DNA from: Candidatus Vogelbacteria bacterium
Lineage (GTDB): Bacteria > Patescibacteriota > Minisyncoccia > Phycocordibacterales > XYD1-FULL-46-19
Assembly (NCBI GenBank): GCA_026395035.1
Contig: JAPLZN010000051.1
Location: forward strand, 1-6,944
Direction: 5' to 3'
DNA: 6,944 nucleotides
Under the pieces are notes generated by a model. The model ran no database searches. It was not told where the DNA came from and saw only the letters and a program-made list of their open reading frames with translations. Positions within the stretch are counted from its first letter, which is position 1. Each line of letters starts with the position of its first letter. The translations under genes and the position numbers were made by a program. Below are positions 1-6,060 of this stretch, piece by piece.

Positions 1-481
1 TGTCAGCCGTCGTGCACGAAGCGCCAGTTGTAGCGCTAAACAGCGCGCCAGCGGCACAGCCAGGAACAGTACTACCAGTACCATTGCCATTGTCAGCCGG
101 GGCCTGCAGGTCATTCAAGGCGGCGCGGGTCAACGGACCAACATAGCCAGTGCCAGAAATGCCATTGGCCTTCTGGAACTTAATGACAGCAGCCTTAGTC
201 AAGCCACCGAAATAACCGGTAATCGGAAGACCAGCATCAACCTCAGTGTTCAAGACCTCCTGCAAAGCGGAGACCTCGGCACCACGGGAGCCGACCGTCA
301 AATTCTGAGTGAAAGCGGTACCCCCAACGGAAGTCGAACCACCGGTCAAGGCGGACAACTGCGCTTGGAGTTGAGCGATCATTGCCTGGAGCTCGGCAGT
401 GGTAGCGGCGGAAGCGGTAAGAGCACCGGCGACGCCAACAACCAAAAGAAGAGCAACAACCAATGAAGTAATTTTCTTCAT
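1..481 (-). CDS. Secreted peptidoglycan-binding-domain protein, 3' end beyond window
   Basis: Reading the minus strand from the ATG at 479-481 gives 160 codons with no stop, so the gene continues past the left edge. Residues 1-25 form a signal peptide: MKK, a hydrophobic stretch at about 7-21 (LVVALLLVVGVAGAL), then a TASAA cleavage region. Residues 29-45 are a Gln/Ala/Leu-rich short coiled coil. Residues 60-125 match the PG_binding_1 fold, with a VGSRGAEVSALQ start, GYFGGLT, an AVIKFQKANG helix and GYVGPLTRAAL. A Gly/Asn/Thr linker follows, then a 15-residue loop from Cys142 to Cys156 containing LFSATTG. Such Cys-loop segments are common after this domain in CPR surface proteins (recalled, not searched). 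The inferred role is binding or anchoring at the cell wall; no catalytic domain is visible. There is no clear Shine-Dalgarno site before the ATG. The long leader upstream may control it. Confidence 0.88.
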   Translation of the reverse strand, partial: MKKITSLVVALLLVVGVAGALTASAATTAELQAMIAQLQAQLSALTGGSTSVGGTAFTQNLTVGSRGAEVSALQEVLNTEVDAGLPITGYFGGLTKAAVIKFQKANGISGTGYVGPLTRAALNDLQAPADNGNGTGSTVPGCAAGALFSATTGASCTTAD

Positions 482-1000
482 ATGTATGTTTTGTAATTCT
501 CTAATAAACTTAATAATCCTTTATAAACAATTATATGTTTCCGTCCGCGCCACATTTCAGCGACGACAAACGGACGATCTGCCAAAACAGACTGGGGTTC
601 GACTCCCCGATCTGCAATGTGCAAATTCCTTTCCCTTGCGGGATTCCCTGCCGCAAAAACGATTTGCTTCAAGGAATCCCGCACGGGTATTTTTATCCTC
701 AAATTCCACTCGCCGACGAAAGAGTCGACCAGTCGCCAGCCAAGCAAAAAAGAGAGATGAACTAAGTTATTTTCCCGCCGAAATTTTAAAAAGATTTTGA
801 CGGGTGAATATTCAGTTGTCAACGATCGTTCGAAACGGCATCCGCCAACCGGCGGAACAGCGACACGGGTACTAGAGATTATAGTACTCTCACCGGTTTC
901 TCGCAAAAGGGCTTGTGGATAACCGGCCAGCCAGACAATATCACTATAAATTAGCAGCCCCAATATTCGAATCTAGCAACGATATTATATCACATTTGCT
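482..1000 (-). promoter_or_regulatory. Long structured leader or ncRNA region upstream of the peptidoglycan-binding gene
   Basis: I find no convincing gene in this stretch. It lies between a strong minus-strand promoter and the ATG at 481. Inverted repeats that can fold, in transcript order, are: 974-979 with 996-1001 (TAGCAA/TTGCTA, at the predicted 5' end); 893-898 with 921-926 (CCGGTT/AACCGG); 869-873 with 883-887; 841-846 with 851-856 (tetraloop); 638-647 with 673-682 (10 perfect pairs plus an inner GCAAA/TTTGC stem); 588-614 (GGGG/CCCC core); 542-547 with 571-576; and 525-529 with 536-540 around TATAAT. It could be a 5' leader, an independent structured RNA, or simply decayed intergenic DNA. 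I do not recognise it as RNase P RNA, tmRNA, SRP RNA or 6S RNA. Confidence 0.4.
794..822 (-). promoter_or_regulatory. Possible second promoter inside the leader (minus strand)
   Basis: A perfect -35 hexamer TTGACA lies at 817-822 on the minus strand, followed after exactly 17 bases by CAAAAT at 794-799, which matches four of six -10 positions. Transcription would start near 787 and give a leader of about 300 nt to the peptidoglycan-binding gene. The -10 is weak, so this is only a candidate. Confidence 0.35.
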
Positions 1001-1006
1001 ATCTAG

Positions 1007-1035
1007 ATTATAGGGTAAAAGGGGCCTAAAGTCAA
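1007..1035 (-). promoter_or_regulatory. Strong sigma70-type promoter, minus strand
   Basis: On the minus strand TTGACT (1030-1035) is followed after 17 bases by TATAAT (1007-1012), near-perfect housekeeping hexamers at ideal spacing. The predicted start near 1000 falls on the first stem-loop of the leader. The nearest downstream gene is the peptidoglycan-binding protein, more than 500 bases away, so this promoter either makes a long leader or a separate RNA. Confidence 0.65.
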
Positions 1036-1098
1036 CCTATTAGATATGCCGTTCCAGCCCTCAATCTCTTTCACTCCATCAAACTGGCAATAAAACAG

Positions 1099-1252
1099 GT
1101 TTTGCGTCCTATCCCGCGCGACAGGCCGTCGCGGTCTAAGCGCAAAACACCGTGGCTGTTTTTTAGGAATAGGAGCGGTCCGCCGACCGCAACAGAATCA
1201 CACCGCCCGTTTTTCATCCCCGCGGCCAAGCCGTCGGGGTTTTCAAACGGCG
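1099..1252. repeat. Block of three successive GC-rich hairpins
   Basis: Three inverted repeats follow one another. The first pairs 1099-1106 with 1141-1148 (GTTTTGCG/CGCAAAAC) around an inner CGCGAC/GTCGCG stem at 1117-1133. The second is GCGGTC/GACCGC at 1175-1180 and 1185-1190 with a four-base loop. The third pairs CGCC-GTTT (1204-1212, one bulged C) with AAACGGCG (1245-1252) around CCCCG/CGGGG. They lie beyond the 3' end of the winged-helix gene and could end its transcription. None carries a clear T-tract right after the stem on that strand, so dispersed repeats are equally possible. Confidence 0.5.
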
Positions 1253-1287
1253 CTCACCTATAAAGGACATTTTTGAGGGGTCCCCAA

Positions 1288-1308
1288 TTCATCACTCATC
1301 ATTCATCA
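1288..1308 (-). repeat. Three-copy 7-base tandem repeat after the winged-helix gene
   Basis: On the minus strand three heptamers run end to end: TGATGAA, TGATGAG, TGATGAA. The array begins only six bases after the TAG stop of the winged-helix gene. Two other places in the window show the same seven-base period with different sequences. Confidence 0.7.
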
Positions 1309-1314
1309 CTGTTT

Positions 1315-2079
1315 CTAGGCCAGCATATACCGGCTCCAGCGCCGTTCTCCCTGTTTCTTCAAAACCCCCAGAGAAACCATCTCCAACAACTCCCGTTGCA
1401 CCGTCTTGGCCCCGCAATCCGGGAGAGACTTGGCAATCTCGGCAATATTGGTCCATCCCTTGTCTTTTAGCCACGCCGAAATCTGTTCTTTACGAAGGCT
1501 CTTCTTACTGTCCTTTGAGTTCAGCCCATAAAGGTCATTGGCACTTAATCGTTGTTTGTCCTTTTGTCTTATTCTATCGGCTATCGGCAAGTTTTTAACC
1601 GAAAGGCCGTTCCGGATCGATTCCCCGTATTTATCCCCTGTCGAAAGTTCAACGCGGGCCGGATGCAAATTTTGCATAAATAGATAATCATGCAGAGACT
1701 TCCCGGCAATATTTTCTTCGATCCGTCTTAAAAGATCTTGATATTCGCCGGTTAAAATTTCAAAATTCATCTGTGAAACATTGCTGAGGGTTCGACCTAA
1801 TCCGAGCAAAAGGACGATTTCGTTTAACCGGGAAACCAGTATCCCCCAACCAATCATCCCCTCCGTGTCCTTTTTAATTTTCAATGTTTCCATCAATAGG
1901 TCAATCGAGCGACCGCGAAGATTTTGTTTAAGTGGTTCACTGTCCGTTAGAAAATCGGTTACCATATATAGGGCCGTGGTCAGTTTTTCAATCTTTTGGA
2001 AAACAAACTGATAAAGGCCACCAATTGAGCTTATGGTGTCCTTTTCATTTTTGACTTTTATGTCCTTAATGTCGGCCAT
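1315..2079 (-). CDS. Winged-helix DNA-binding protein, conserved CPR type
   Basis: The protein has 254 residues from the ATG at 2077-2079. Residues 18-140 are mainly helical, with no recognised domain. A charged linker follows, and residues 194-254 form a winged helix: LRKEQISAWLKDKGW, NIAEIAKSLPDCGAKTVQ as the helix-turn-helix, then a VLKKQGERRWSRYML wing and tail. That tail is familiar from uncharacterised CPR proteins (recalled, not searched). The role is inferred as transcription regulator or DNA-binding factor; its targets are unknown. An upstream in-frame GTG at 2125-2127 would add 16 residues. I prefer the ATG because AAGGA sits six bases before it and because the best promoter has its -10 downstream of that GTG. 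It is divergent from ftsK, so it could control the shared 182-base gap. The stop is TAG. Confidence 0.8.
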   Translation of the reverse strand: MADIKDIKVKNEKDTISSIGGLYQFVFQKIEKLTTALYMVTDFLTDSEPLKQNLRGRSIDLLMETLKIKKDTEGMIGWGILVSRLNEIVLLLGLGRTLSNVSQMNFEILTGEYQDLLRRIEENIAGKSLHDYLFMQNLHPARVELSTGDKYGESIRNGLSVKNLPIADRIRQKDKQRLSANDLYGLNSKDSKKSLRKEQISAWLKDKGWTNIAEIAKSLPDCGAKTVQRELLEMVSLGVLKKQGERRWSRYMLA

Positions 2080-2085
2080 GTCTTG

Positions 2086-2090
2086 TCCTT
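2086..2090 (-). promoter_or_regulatory. Ribosome binding site that sets the winged-helix start
   Basis: AAGGA on the minus strand ends six bases before the ATG at 2077-2079. It is the only good Shine-Dalgarno match before any start codon in this window, and it favours this ATG over the GTG 48 bases upstream. Confidence 0.7.
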
Positions 2091-2111
2091 TTAGATAATC
2101 TATTGTCCTAT

Positions 2112-2140
2112 ATTGTATATGAGACACGGCAATTTGTCCA
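2112..2140 (-). promoter_or_regulatory. Promoter of the winged-helix gene
   Basis: TGGACA (2135-2140) and TACAAT (2112-2117) on the minus strand are separated by 17 bases, each matching five of six consensus positions. The predicted start near 2105 leaves a 25-nt leader containing the AAGGA site. The alternative GTG at 2125-2127 lies inside the spacer and would not be transcribed from here. Confidence 0.6.
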
Positions 2141-2180
2141 TAACCTCAATAAATGAACACCGGGAACTGGGGCTTGGCCA

Positions 2181-2210
2181 TTTAGAGCCTTCTTCTTAAT
2201 TTGCTATAAT
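2181..2210 (+). promoter_or_regulatory. Promoter of the ftsK gene run
   Basis: A perfect TATAAT (2205-2210) is preceded by the extended -10 element TGC (2202-2204). A weak -35, TTTAGA (2181-2186), lies 18 bases upstream. The predicted start near 2217 gives a leader of about 45 nt with no evident Shine-Dalgarno site. It is back-to-back with the winged-helix promoter about 40 bases away. Confidence 0.6.
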
Positions 2211-2261
2211 AGATGGGAATTATCAAACTCCCCCGTGTCTAACCATCTCGACTGATTCACT

Positions 2262-4466
2262 ATGGCCAAACCCTCAAAGCTCGGAACAAAAAATCAAAAA
2301 AATTCTCGCCAGGCGGCTGCCAATTCAGCGGACCTATCCCGCGAACCCCGCATAAAAAACGAAACCATGCACGGTATTTGGGCCGTCCTTTCTTTTGCCC
2401 TCGCCGTCTTTTTTGCCCTGTCGGCTTTTTCCCTGGCCGGCAAAGCAGGACATTTCTTTTATGCCATTTTCCATAACTTTTTCGGGGCCGGTTATTTTTT
2501 GGTTCCTACGATATTTTTTATGCTCGGTATCTCTTTCTTACGATCAATCCGGCCAAATTTTCTTTTTATTCGTCTGCTCGGTGGCCTGATTTTTTTTCTT
2601 GCCAGTCTGGGGCTCGTAGCGGTTATCAATGAAGAAGCCGGTGGAATGATCGGCCGCTGGATCGCTCGCCCGACGGTTTCAATCTTTGACTACTATTTCA
2701 GCCTGGTCTTCTTTGCCGCCTTGGACCTGTCAGCCTGCTTTGTTATTTTTGATACCCATCTGACTCTCGAACCAAAACTGTTTTGGTGGCATTTTGGACG
2801 ACAGCAAAACGAAGGAGAATTGGCCGGAGAAGAGGGTGGAGAAAACGAGACAGAAACCTCAACCGACAAAGAATCGGCCGAAACAGAAAAGGTCAGCGAC
2901 CCGTCCAGGGAAGATAAAGAGGTAAAAATCAAGACCGGCGACGAAGGCTTACTCTCGGGCCTATTATCTTTCAGCCGGCGACGCGGGACCGACGAATTCG
3001 TCCCTCCTCCGCTCTCACTTTTGGAATCGGATAGCGGGAAACCCGGGGTTGGCGATATTAAAGCCAATTCAAATATCATTAAACGCACCCTGCAGAATTT
3101 CGGCATTAATGTGGAAATGGACGAAATCACGATTGGCCCATCGGTCACCCGCTACGCCCTGAAGCCGGCCGAGGGGGTTAAGTTGTCACGCATCATCACC
3201 TTGCAGAACGATTTGTCTTTGGCCCTAGCCGCTCATCCCCTGCGTATTGAAGCCCCAATTCCTGGCAAATCATTGGTTGGGATTGAGATTCCCAACAAGG
3301 TAAAGTCGACGGTCGGCCTGGCGACACTCCTCGGCAGTCGTGATTTTTCTGACTCGATCCATCCACTCTATGTCTCGCTCGGTAAGGGCATCTCCGGTAT
3401 TCCCCACTTTGCCAATCTCGCCAAGGCGCCGCACATGCTCATTGCTGGCGCCACTGGCTCGGGAAAATCAGTCACAATCCACACGATCATCACTTCCCTC
3501 CTCTACCGCAATAGTCCGGACCGCTTGCGCTTCATTATGATTGACCCAAAAAGAGTCGAATTGACCCTTTACAACGGGATTCCTCATCTCCTCACTCCAG
3601 TCATCACCGACGCCAAAAAGACAATCCTCGCCTTGCGTTGGGCGGCCAAAGAAATGGACCGCCGTTACGACATTTTGGAGGCACATGCCGTGCGTGACAT
3701 TCAGTCCTATCATAAAAATATTTTAGAAAAGGAACTGGCGAAAAAACCGACTGAGGGCGAAGAGGCGACCGAAGAGATCGAGCGGATGCCTTATATCGCA
3801 ATCATCATTGATGAGCTGGCCGATATTATGACGGCCTATCCACGCGAACTGGAAGCCGCCATCGTCCGGTTAGCCCAAATGTCGCGCGCTGTCGGTATTC
3901 ACCTCATTCTTTCCACCCAGCGACCCTCCGTCGAGGTCATCACCGGACTCATCAAGGCCAACATCCCCTCTCGTATCGCTCTGCAAGTAGCGTCTCAAAT
4001 CGATTCCCGCACCATTATCGACATGGCCGGGGCGGAAAAACTTCTGGGTGCCGGCGACATGCTCTATTTATCCGGTGATATGTCTAAACCGATTCGCATC
4101 CAATCGGCCTTTATTACCGAACACGAACTAAAGGGTGTCGTTGATTACCTAAAGAAAAATTGTGCGGATATGCCTCCCACCAATCTTTCCCTGACCGGAG
4201 AAGAAAAAGGTGGTGGACTATTCAGTACTGCCCTAGATAGCTTGGACGGAGATGATGATATGTATGAAGATGCTCGAATGTCCGTAATTGAAGCCGGCAA
4301 AGCTTCCGCTTCATATTTGCAACGCAAACTCAAGGTCGGTTACGCCCGCGCCGCCCGGCTCCTGGATATGCTAGAGGAACGCGGAGTAATCGGACCGGGA
4401 GAAGGGGCTAAGGCGCGCGAAGTTTATACCAAAAACGAAGAGAGTCCTTCCGGCAATGAATTTTAG
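2262..4466 (+). CDS. ftsK: DNA translocase FtsK/SpoIIIE
   Basis: FtsK pumps double-stranded DNA at the division septum to clear and resolve chromosomes, using ATP. The protein has 734 residues. A basic N-terminus (1-35) is followed by four predicted membrane segments at about 37-59, 68-92, 103-123 and 141-165. An acidic, Glu/Ser/Thr-rich linker covers about 180-225. The motor starts near 265 (NIIKRTLQNFGINVE, IGPSVTRYALKPAEGVK). Walker A is GATGSGKS at 396-403 and Walker B is IAIIIDELAD at 512-521. Further FtsK motifs are MIDPKRVEL (426-434) and HLILSTQRPS (547-556). Residues about 665-725 are the gamma winged helix (SYLQRKLKVGYARAARLLDMLEERGVI), which in the family reads KOPS-type polar sequences. 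The length is typical of short-linker FtsK and every core motif is intact. The start ATG has no visible ribosome binding site. The end overlaps the next gene by 11 bases. Confidence 0.97.
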   Translation: MAKPSKLGTKNQKNSRQAAANSADLSREPRIKNETMHGIWAVLSFALAVFFALSAFSLAGKAGHFFYAIFHNFFGAGYFLVPTIFFMLGISFLRSIRPNFLFIRLLGGLIFFLASLGLVAVINEEAGGMIGRWIARPTVSIFDYYFSLVFFAALDLSACFVIFDTHLTLEPKLFWWHFGRQQNEGELAGEEGGENETETSTDKESAETEKVSDPSREDKEVKIKTGDEGLLSGLLSFSRRRGTDEFVPPPLSLLESDSGKPGVGDIKANSNIIKRTLQNFGINVEMDEITIGPSVTRYALKPAEGVKLSRIITLQNDLSLALAAHPLRIEAPIPGKSLVGIEIPNKVKSTVGLATLLGSRDFSDSIHPLYVSLGKGISGIPHFANLAKAPHMLIAGATGSGKSVTIHTIITSLLYRNSPDRLRFIMIDPKRVELTLYNGIPHLLTPVITDAKKTILALRWAAKEMDRRYDILEAHAVRDIQSYHKNILEKELAKKPTEGEEATEEIERMPYIAIIIDELADIMTAYPRELEAAIVRLAQMSRAVGIHLILSTQRPSVEVITGLIKANIPSRIALQVASQIDSRTIIDMAGAEKLLGAGDMLYLSGDMSKPIRIQSAFITEHELKGVVDYLKKNCADMPPTNLSLTGEEKGGGLFSTALDSLDGDDDMYEDARMSVIEAGKASASYLQRKLKVGYARAARLLDMLEERGVIGPGEGAKAREVYTKNEESPSGNEF

Positions 4467-4815
4467 TTCCAAATCCCGACTGTCCCTCAATCCGAAGACC
4501 GTTGCCGGCCTGTTGCTGGTGATTTTGGTCATTGGCTATGGCCTCTTTGAAGCTTATGATTTGGTCCGCGGACCCAGCTTGGTCATCCTAACCCCGCAAA
4601 ACGGGGCATTGCTCAGAGACCCTCTGGTTGAAGTCACTGGCATCGCCAAACGCACGGCTAAAATTCAGATTTCCGGGCGGCAAATATTTGCCCAGAGTGA
4701 CGGAAGTTTCAAGGAGCCGTTGCTCCTTGGTAGCGGCTATAATATAATCGAGGTTAAGGTCGAGGACCAGTTTGGAAGGCGGATTAACAAGAAAATCGAA
4801 GTGGTGCTGGAGTAG
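4456..4815 (+). CDS. Small membrane-anchored protein with an Ig-like extracellular domain
   Basis: The protein has 119 residues. A short basic N-terminus (1-14) leads into one membrane helix at about 15-34 (TVAGLLLVILVIGYGLFEAY). Residues 41-119 form a single beta-sandwich-like domain with the pattern LVILTPQNG, VEVTGIAKRTAKIQISG, DGSFKEPLLLGSGYNIIEVKVEDQFGR. This resembles the glucodextranase-B/bacterial Ig-like family, where such domains are accessory and not catalytic. I infer an extracytoplasmic, membrane-tethered domain. The ATG lies inside the ftsK end, overlapping by 11 bases in another frame, and there is no good Shine-Dalgarno site, so translation is probably coupled to ftsK. Its function is unknown. 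The context suggests a role at the envelope or septum alongside FtsK, but nothing in the sequence proves this. The stop is TAG. Confidence 0.8.
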   Translation: MNFSSKSRLSLNPKTVAGLLLVILVIGYGLFEAYDLVRGPSLVILTPQNGALLRDPLVEVTGIAKRTAKIQISGRQIFAQSDGSFKEPLLLGSGYNIIEVKVEDQFGRRINKKIEVVLE

Positions 4816-4838
4816 CTAAACATACGAACACCCTTCTT

Positions 4839-4924
4839 TTGTCATTCCCGCGTAGGCGGGAATCCAGAAAGCTAATTTCTGACAGTGGTTTATTACTAGA
4901 TTCCCGCCTACGCGGGAATGACAA
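4839..4924. repeat. REP/MITE-like palindromic element
   Basis: A perfect 26-base inverted repeat (4839-4864 against 4899-4924) encloses 34 bases. Each arm is itself a hairpin: ATTCCCGC, a four-base loop, GCGGGAAT (4844-4863 and 4900-4919). The centre holds another, CAGAAA/TTTCTG at 4865-4881. The element can fold as three small hairpins or one long stem. The ATTCCCGC...GCGGGAAT core is a familiar dispersed bacterial repeat type, often mobilised in trans by REP-associated transposases (general knowledge; no transposase is present here). It separates the ftsK pair from recA and could also end transcription. Confidence 0.8.
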
Positions 4925-4946
4925 TACAAAAATTGAGTTCTCGTTT

Positions 4947-4975
4947 ATTCGTAACCATTCGTATATTAGTATATT
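4947..4975 (+). promoter_or_regulatory. Probable recA promoter with paired ATTCGTA repeats
   Basis: ATTCGTA occurs at 4947-4953 and again at 4957-4963, a 10-base period that places both copies on one face of the helix. TATATT occurs at 4962-4967 and 4970-4975 as possible -10 boxes. I see no convincing -35 hexamer. With the second box, the predicted start falls on or next to the recA ATG at 4982. No known LexA-type box (GAAC-N4-GTTC or CTGT-N8-ACAG) is present. The repeats may be an operator or activator site. Confidence 0.4.
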
Positions 4976-4981
4976 AATTTC

Positions 4982-6004
4982 ATGATGAAGAAACCAAAAA
5001 AGGAGAAAGCGGAAAAAACTGTCGGCGGCGGGATCGAAGACACGATAAGAGCCCTTCAGAGTCGGTTCGGCGACGAAGCGATTATGAAACTGGGTGATAA
5101 ACCGAAGGTTGGTATCAATGCCATTCCCACCGGATCCCTTGGTCTCGATTGGGCGCTCGGAGTCGGCGGATTTCCGCGGGGGCGCATCATCGAGATCTAT
5201 GGACCGGAATCCTCCGGAAAAACCACTCTTGCCCTCCACGCCATCGCTGAAGCCCAGAAGAAAGGCGGTATTTGCGCCTTTATCGACGCCGAACACGCGC
5301 TCGATCCGGAATATTCCAAGCGCCTGGGAGTCAAGATCGACGAACTCCTCATTTCCCAGCCGGATTACGGCGAACAGGCGCTCGAAATCGCTGAAAGTTT
5401 AGTGCGTTCCGGTAAAGTCGCCGTCGTTGTCATCGACTCGGTCGCCGCTCTCACCCCAAAAGACGAGATTGAAGGCGAAGTTGGCGACTACCATGTTGGC
5501 AAGCAAGCCCGACTGATGTCCCAGGCCCTGCGTAAGATGACCTCCGTCGTAGATAAATCCGGGACAGTGGTTATTTTCATCAACCAGCTCCGAATGCAGA
5601 TCGGCGTGATGTTCGGCAACCCGGAAACCACGCCGGGCGGTAAGGCGCTCAAATTCTACGCGTCGGTCCGGCTGGATGTCCGCCGCATCGCCCAGATTAA
5701 AAAGGGCGAAGAAGTGATGGGTGGGCGCGTCCGGGTCAAAGTAGTCAAAAACAAAGTCGCCTCCCCCTTCAAAACGGCCGAATTCGATCTGATGTATAAC
5801 GAGGGGATTTCGCCGGAAGGTGAAGTACTAGCGCTAGGTGAAAAATACGGCATCGTGCATAAATCTGGTACTGCCTACGCCTTCGGTGACGAAAAACTTG
5901 GCCGTGGCTATGATGCTTCCCGCTCCTATCTCAAAGAAAATCCGAAGGTCAGAGACCAGATCATTAAACTGGTAAAGCAGAAGATGGACGAGCCGGTTGG
6001 ATAG
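4982..6004 (+). CDS. recA: Recombinase RecA
   Basis: RecA forms ATP-dependent filaments on single-stranded DNA, drives homologous pairing and strand exchange, and in many bacteria triggers LexA cleavage. The protein has 340 residues. The short basic N-terminus is lysine-rich (3-12). Walker A is GPESSGKT at 74-81, the catalytic glutamate is E104 in IDAEHALD, and Walker B is VVVIDSV at 148-154. Loop L1 lies around 163-178 ([14 protein letters not shown]) with Tyr170 where Ser or Ala is common. Loop L2 covers about 200-220 ([21 protein letters not shown]) and is well conserved. The C-terminal domain is present but ends KMDEPVG, without the long acidic tail of E. coli RecA. The gene starts ATGATG, so either codon may be used; neither has a Shine-Dalgarno site. 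It is set apart from upstream genes by a palindromic element and followed by a hairpin terminator. Confidence 0.97.
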   Translation: MMKKPKKEKAEKTVGGGIEDTIRALQSRFGDEAIMKLGDKPKVGINAIPTGSLGLDWALGVGGFPRGRIIEIYGPESSGKTTLALHAIAEAQKKGGICAFIDAEHALDPEYSKRLGVKIDELLISQPDYGEQALEIAESLVRSGKVAVVVIDSVAALTPKDEIEGEVGDYHVGKQARLMSQALRKMTSVVDKSGTVVIFINQLRMQIGVMFGNPETTPGGKALKFYASVRLDVRRIAQIKKGEEVMGGRVRVKVVKNKVASPFKTAEFDLMYNEGISPEGEVLALGEKYGIVHKSGTAYAFGDEKLGRGYDASRSYLKENPKVRDQIIKLVKQKMDEPVG

Positions 6005-6013
6005 AAATTATAC

Positions 6014-6060
6014 AAAAAAATCCGCTCCGAAAGATTCCAACATATCTTTCGGAGCGGTTT
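6014..6060. terminator. Bidirectional hairpin terminator, stronger on the minus strand
   Basis: A perfect 14-base stem (6022-6035 with 6044-6057) closes an eight-base loop just after recA. On the plus strand only TTT follows the stem. On the minus strand the stem is followed, after one base, by seven T (A7 at 6014-6020). It probably ends recA transcription, yet it has the textbook form for transcripts arriving from the right on the minus strand. Confidence 0.75.

Noticed and set aside
540..617. Complete tRNA gene on the plus strand
   Set aside because: Only the T-arm fits. No 5' strand pairs with 610-616 at tRNA distance, and no D-arm or anticodon arm is recognisable.
399..800. Plus-strand open frame of 133 codons
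   Set aside because: It starts inside the antisense of the peptidoglycan-binding gene and has a composition unlike a real protein; it also reads through perfect hairpins.
482..1000. RNase P RNA, tmRNA or SRP RNA
   Set aside because: The conserved signatures (such as the GGAAAGTCCGG segment of RNase P, a tmRNA tag frame, or the GGTCAGG/GGAAGGAAGCAGCC of SRP RNA) are absent from both strands.
1315..2127. Longer winged-helix gene starting at the GTG at 2127
   Set aside because: The GTG lies within the best promoter's spacer and lacks a good ribosome binding site; the ATG at 2079 has AAGGA at six bases.
2693..3148. Minus-strand 151-codon frame opposite ftsK
   Set aside because: It is antisense to the well-conserved FtsK and is Ser/Pro-rich, as expected of a shadow of the FtsK linker.
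4925..4981. LexA/SOS box before recA
   Set aside because: Neither GAAC-N4-GTTC nor CTGT-N8-ACAG is present.
4784..5296. Minus-strand 170-codon frame across the palindrome and recA start
   Set aside because: It runs through the REP-like element and the antisense of the RecA Walker A region; it contains the usual false translation of such repeats (SFPRRRESS).
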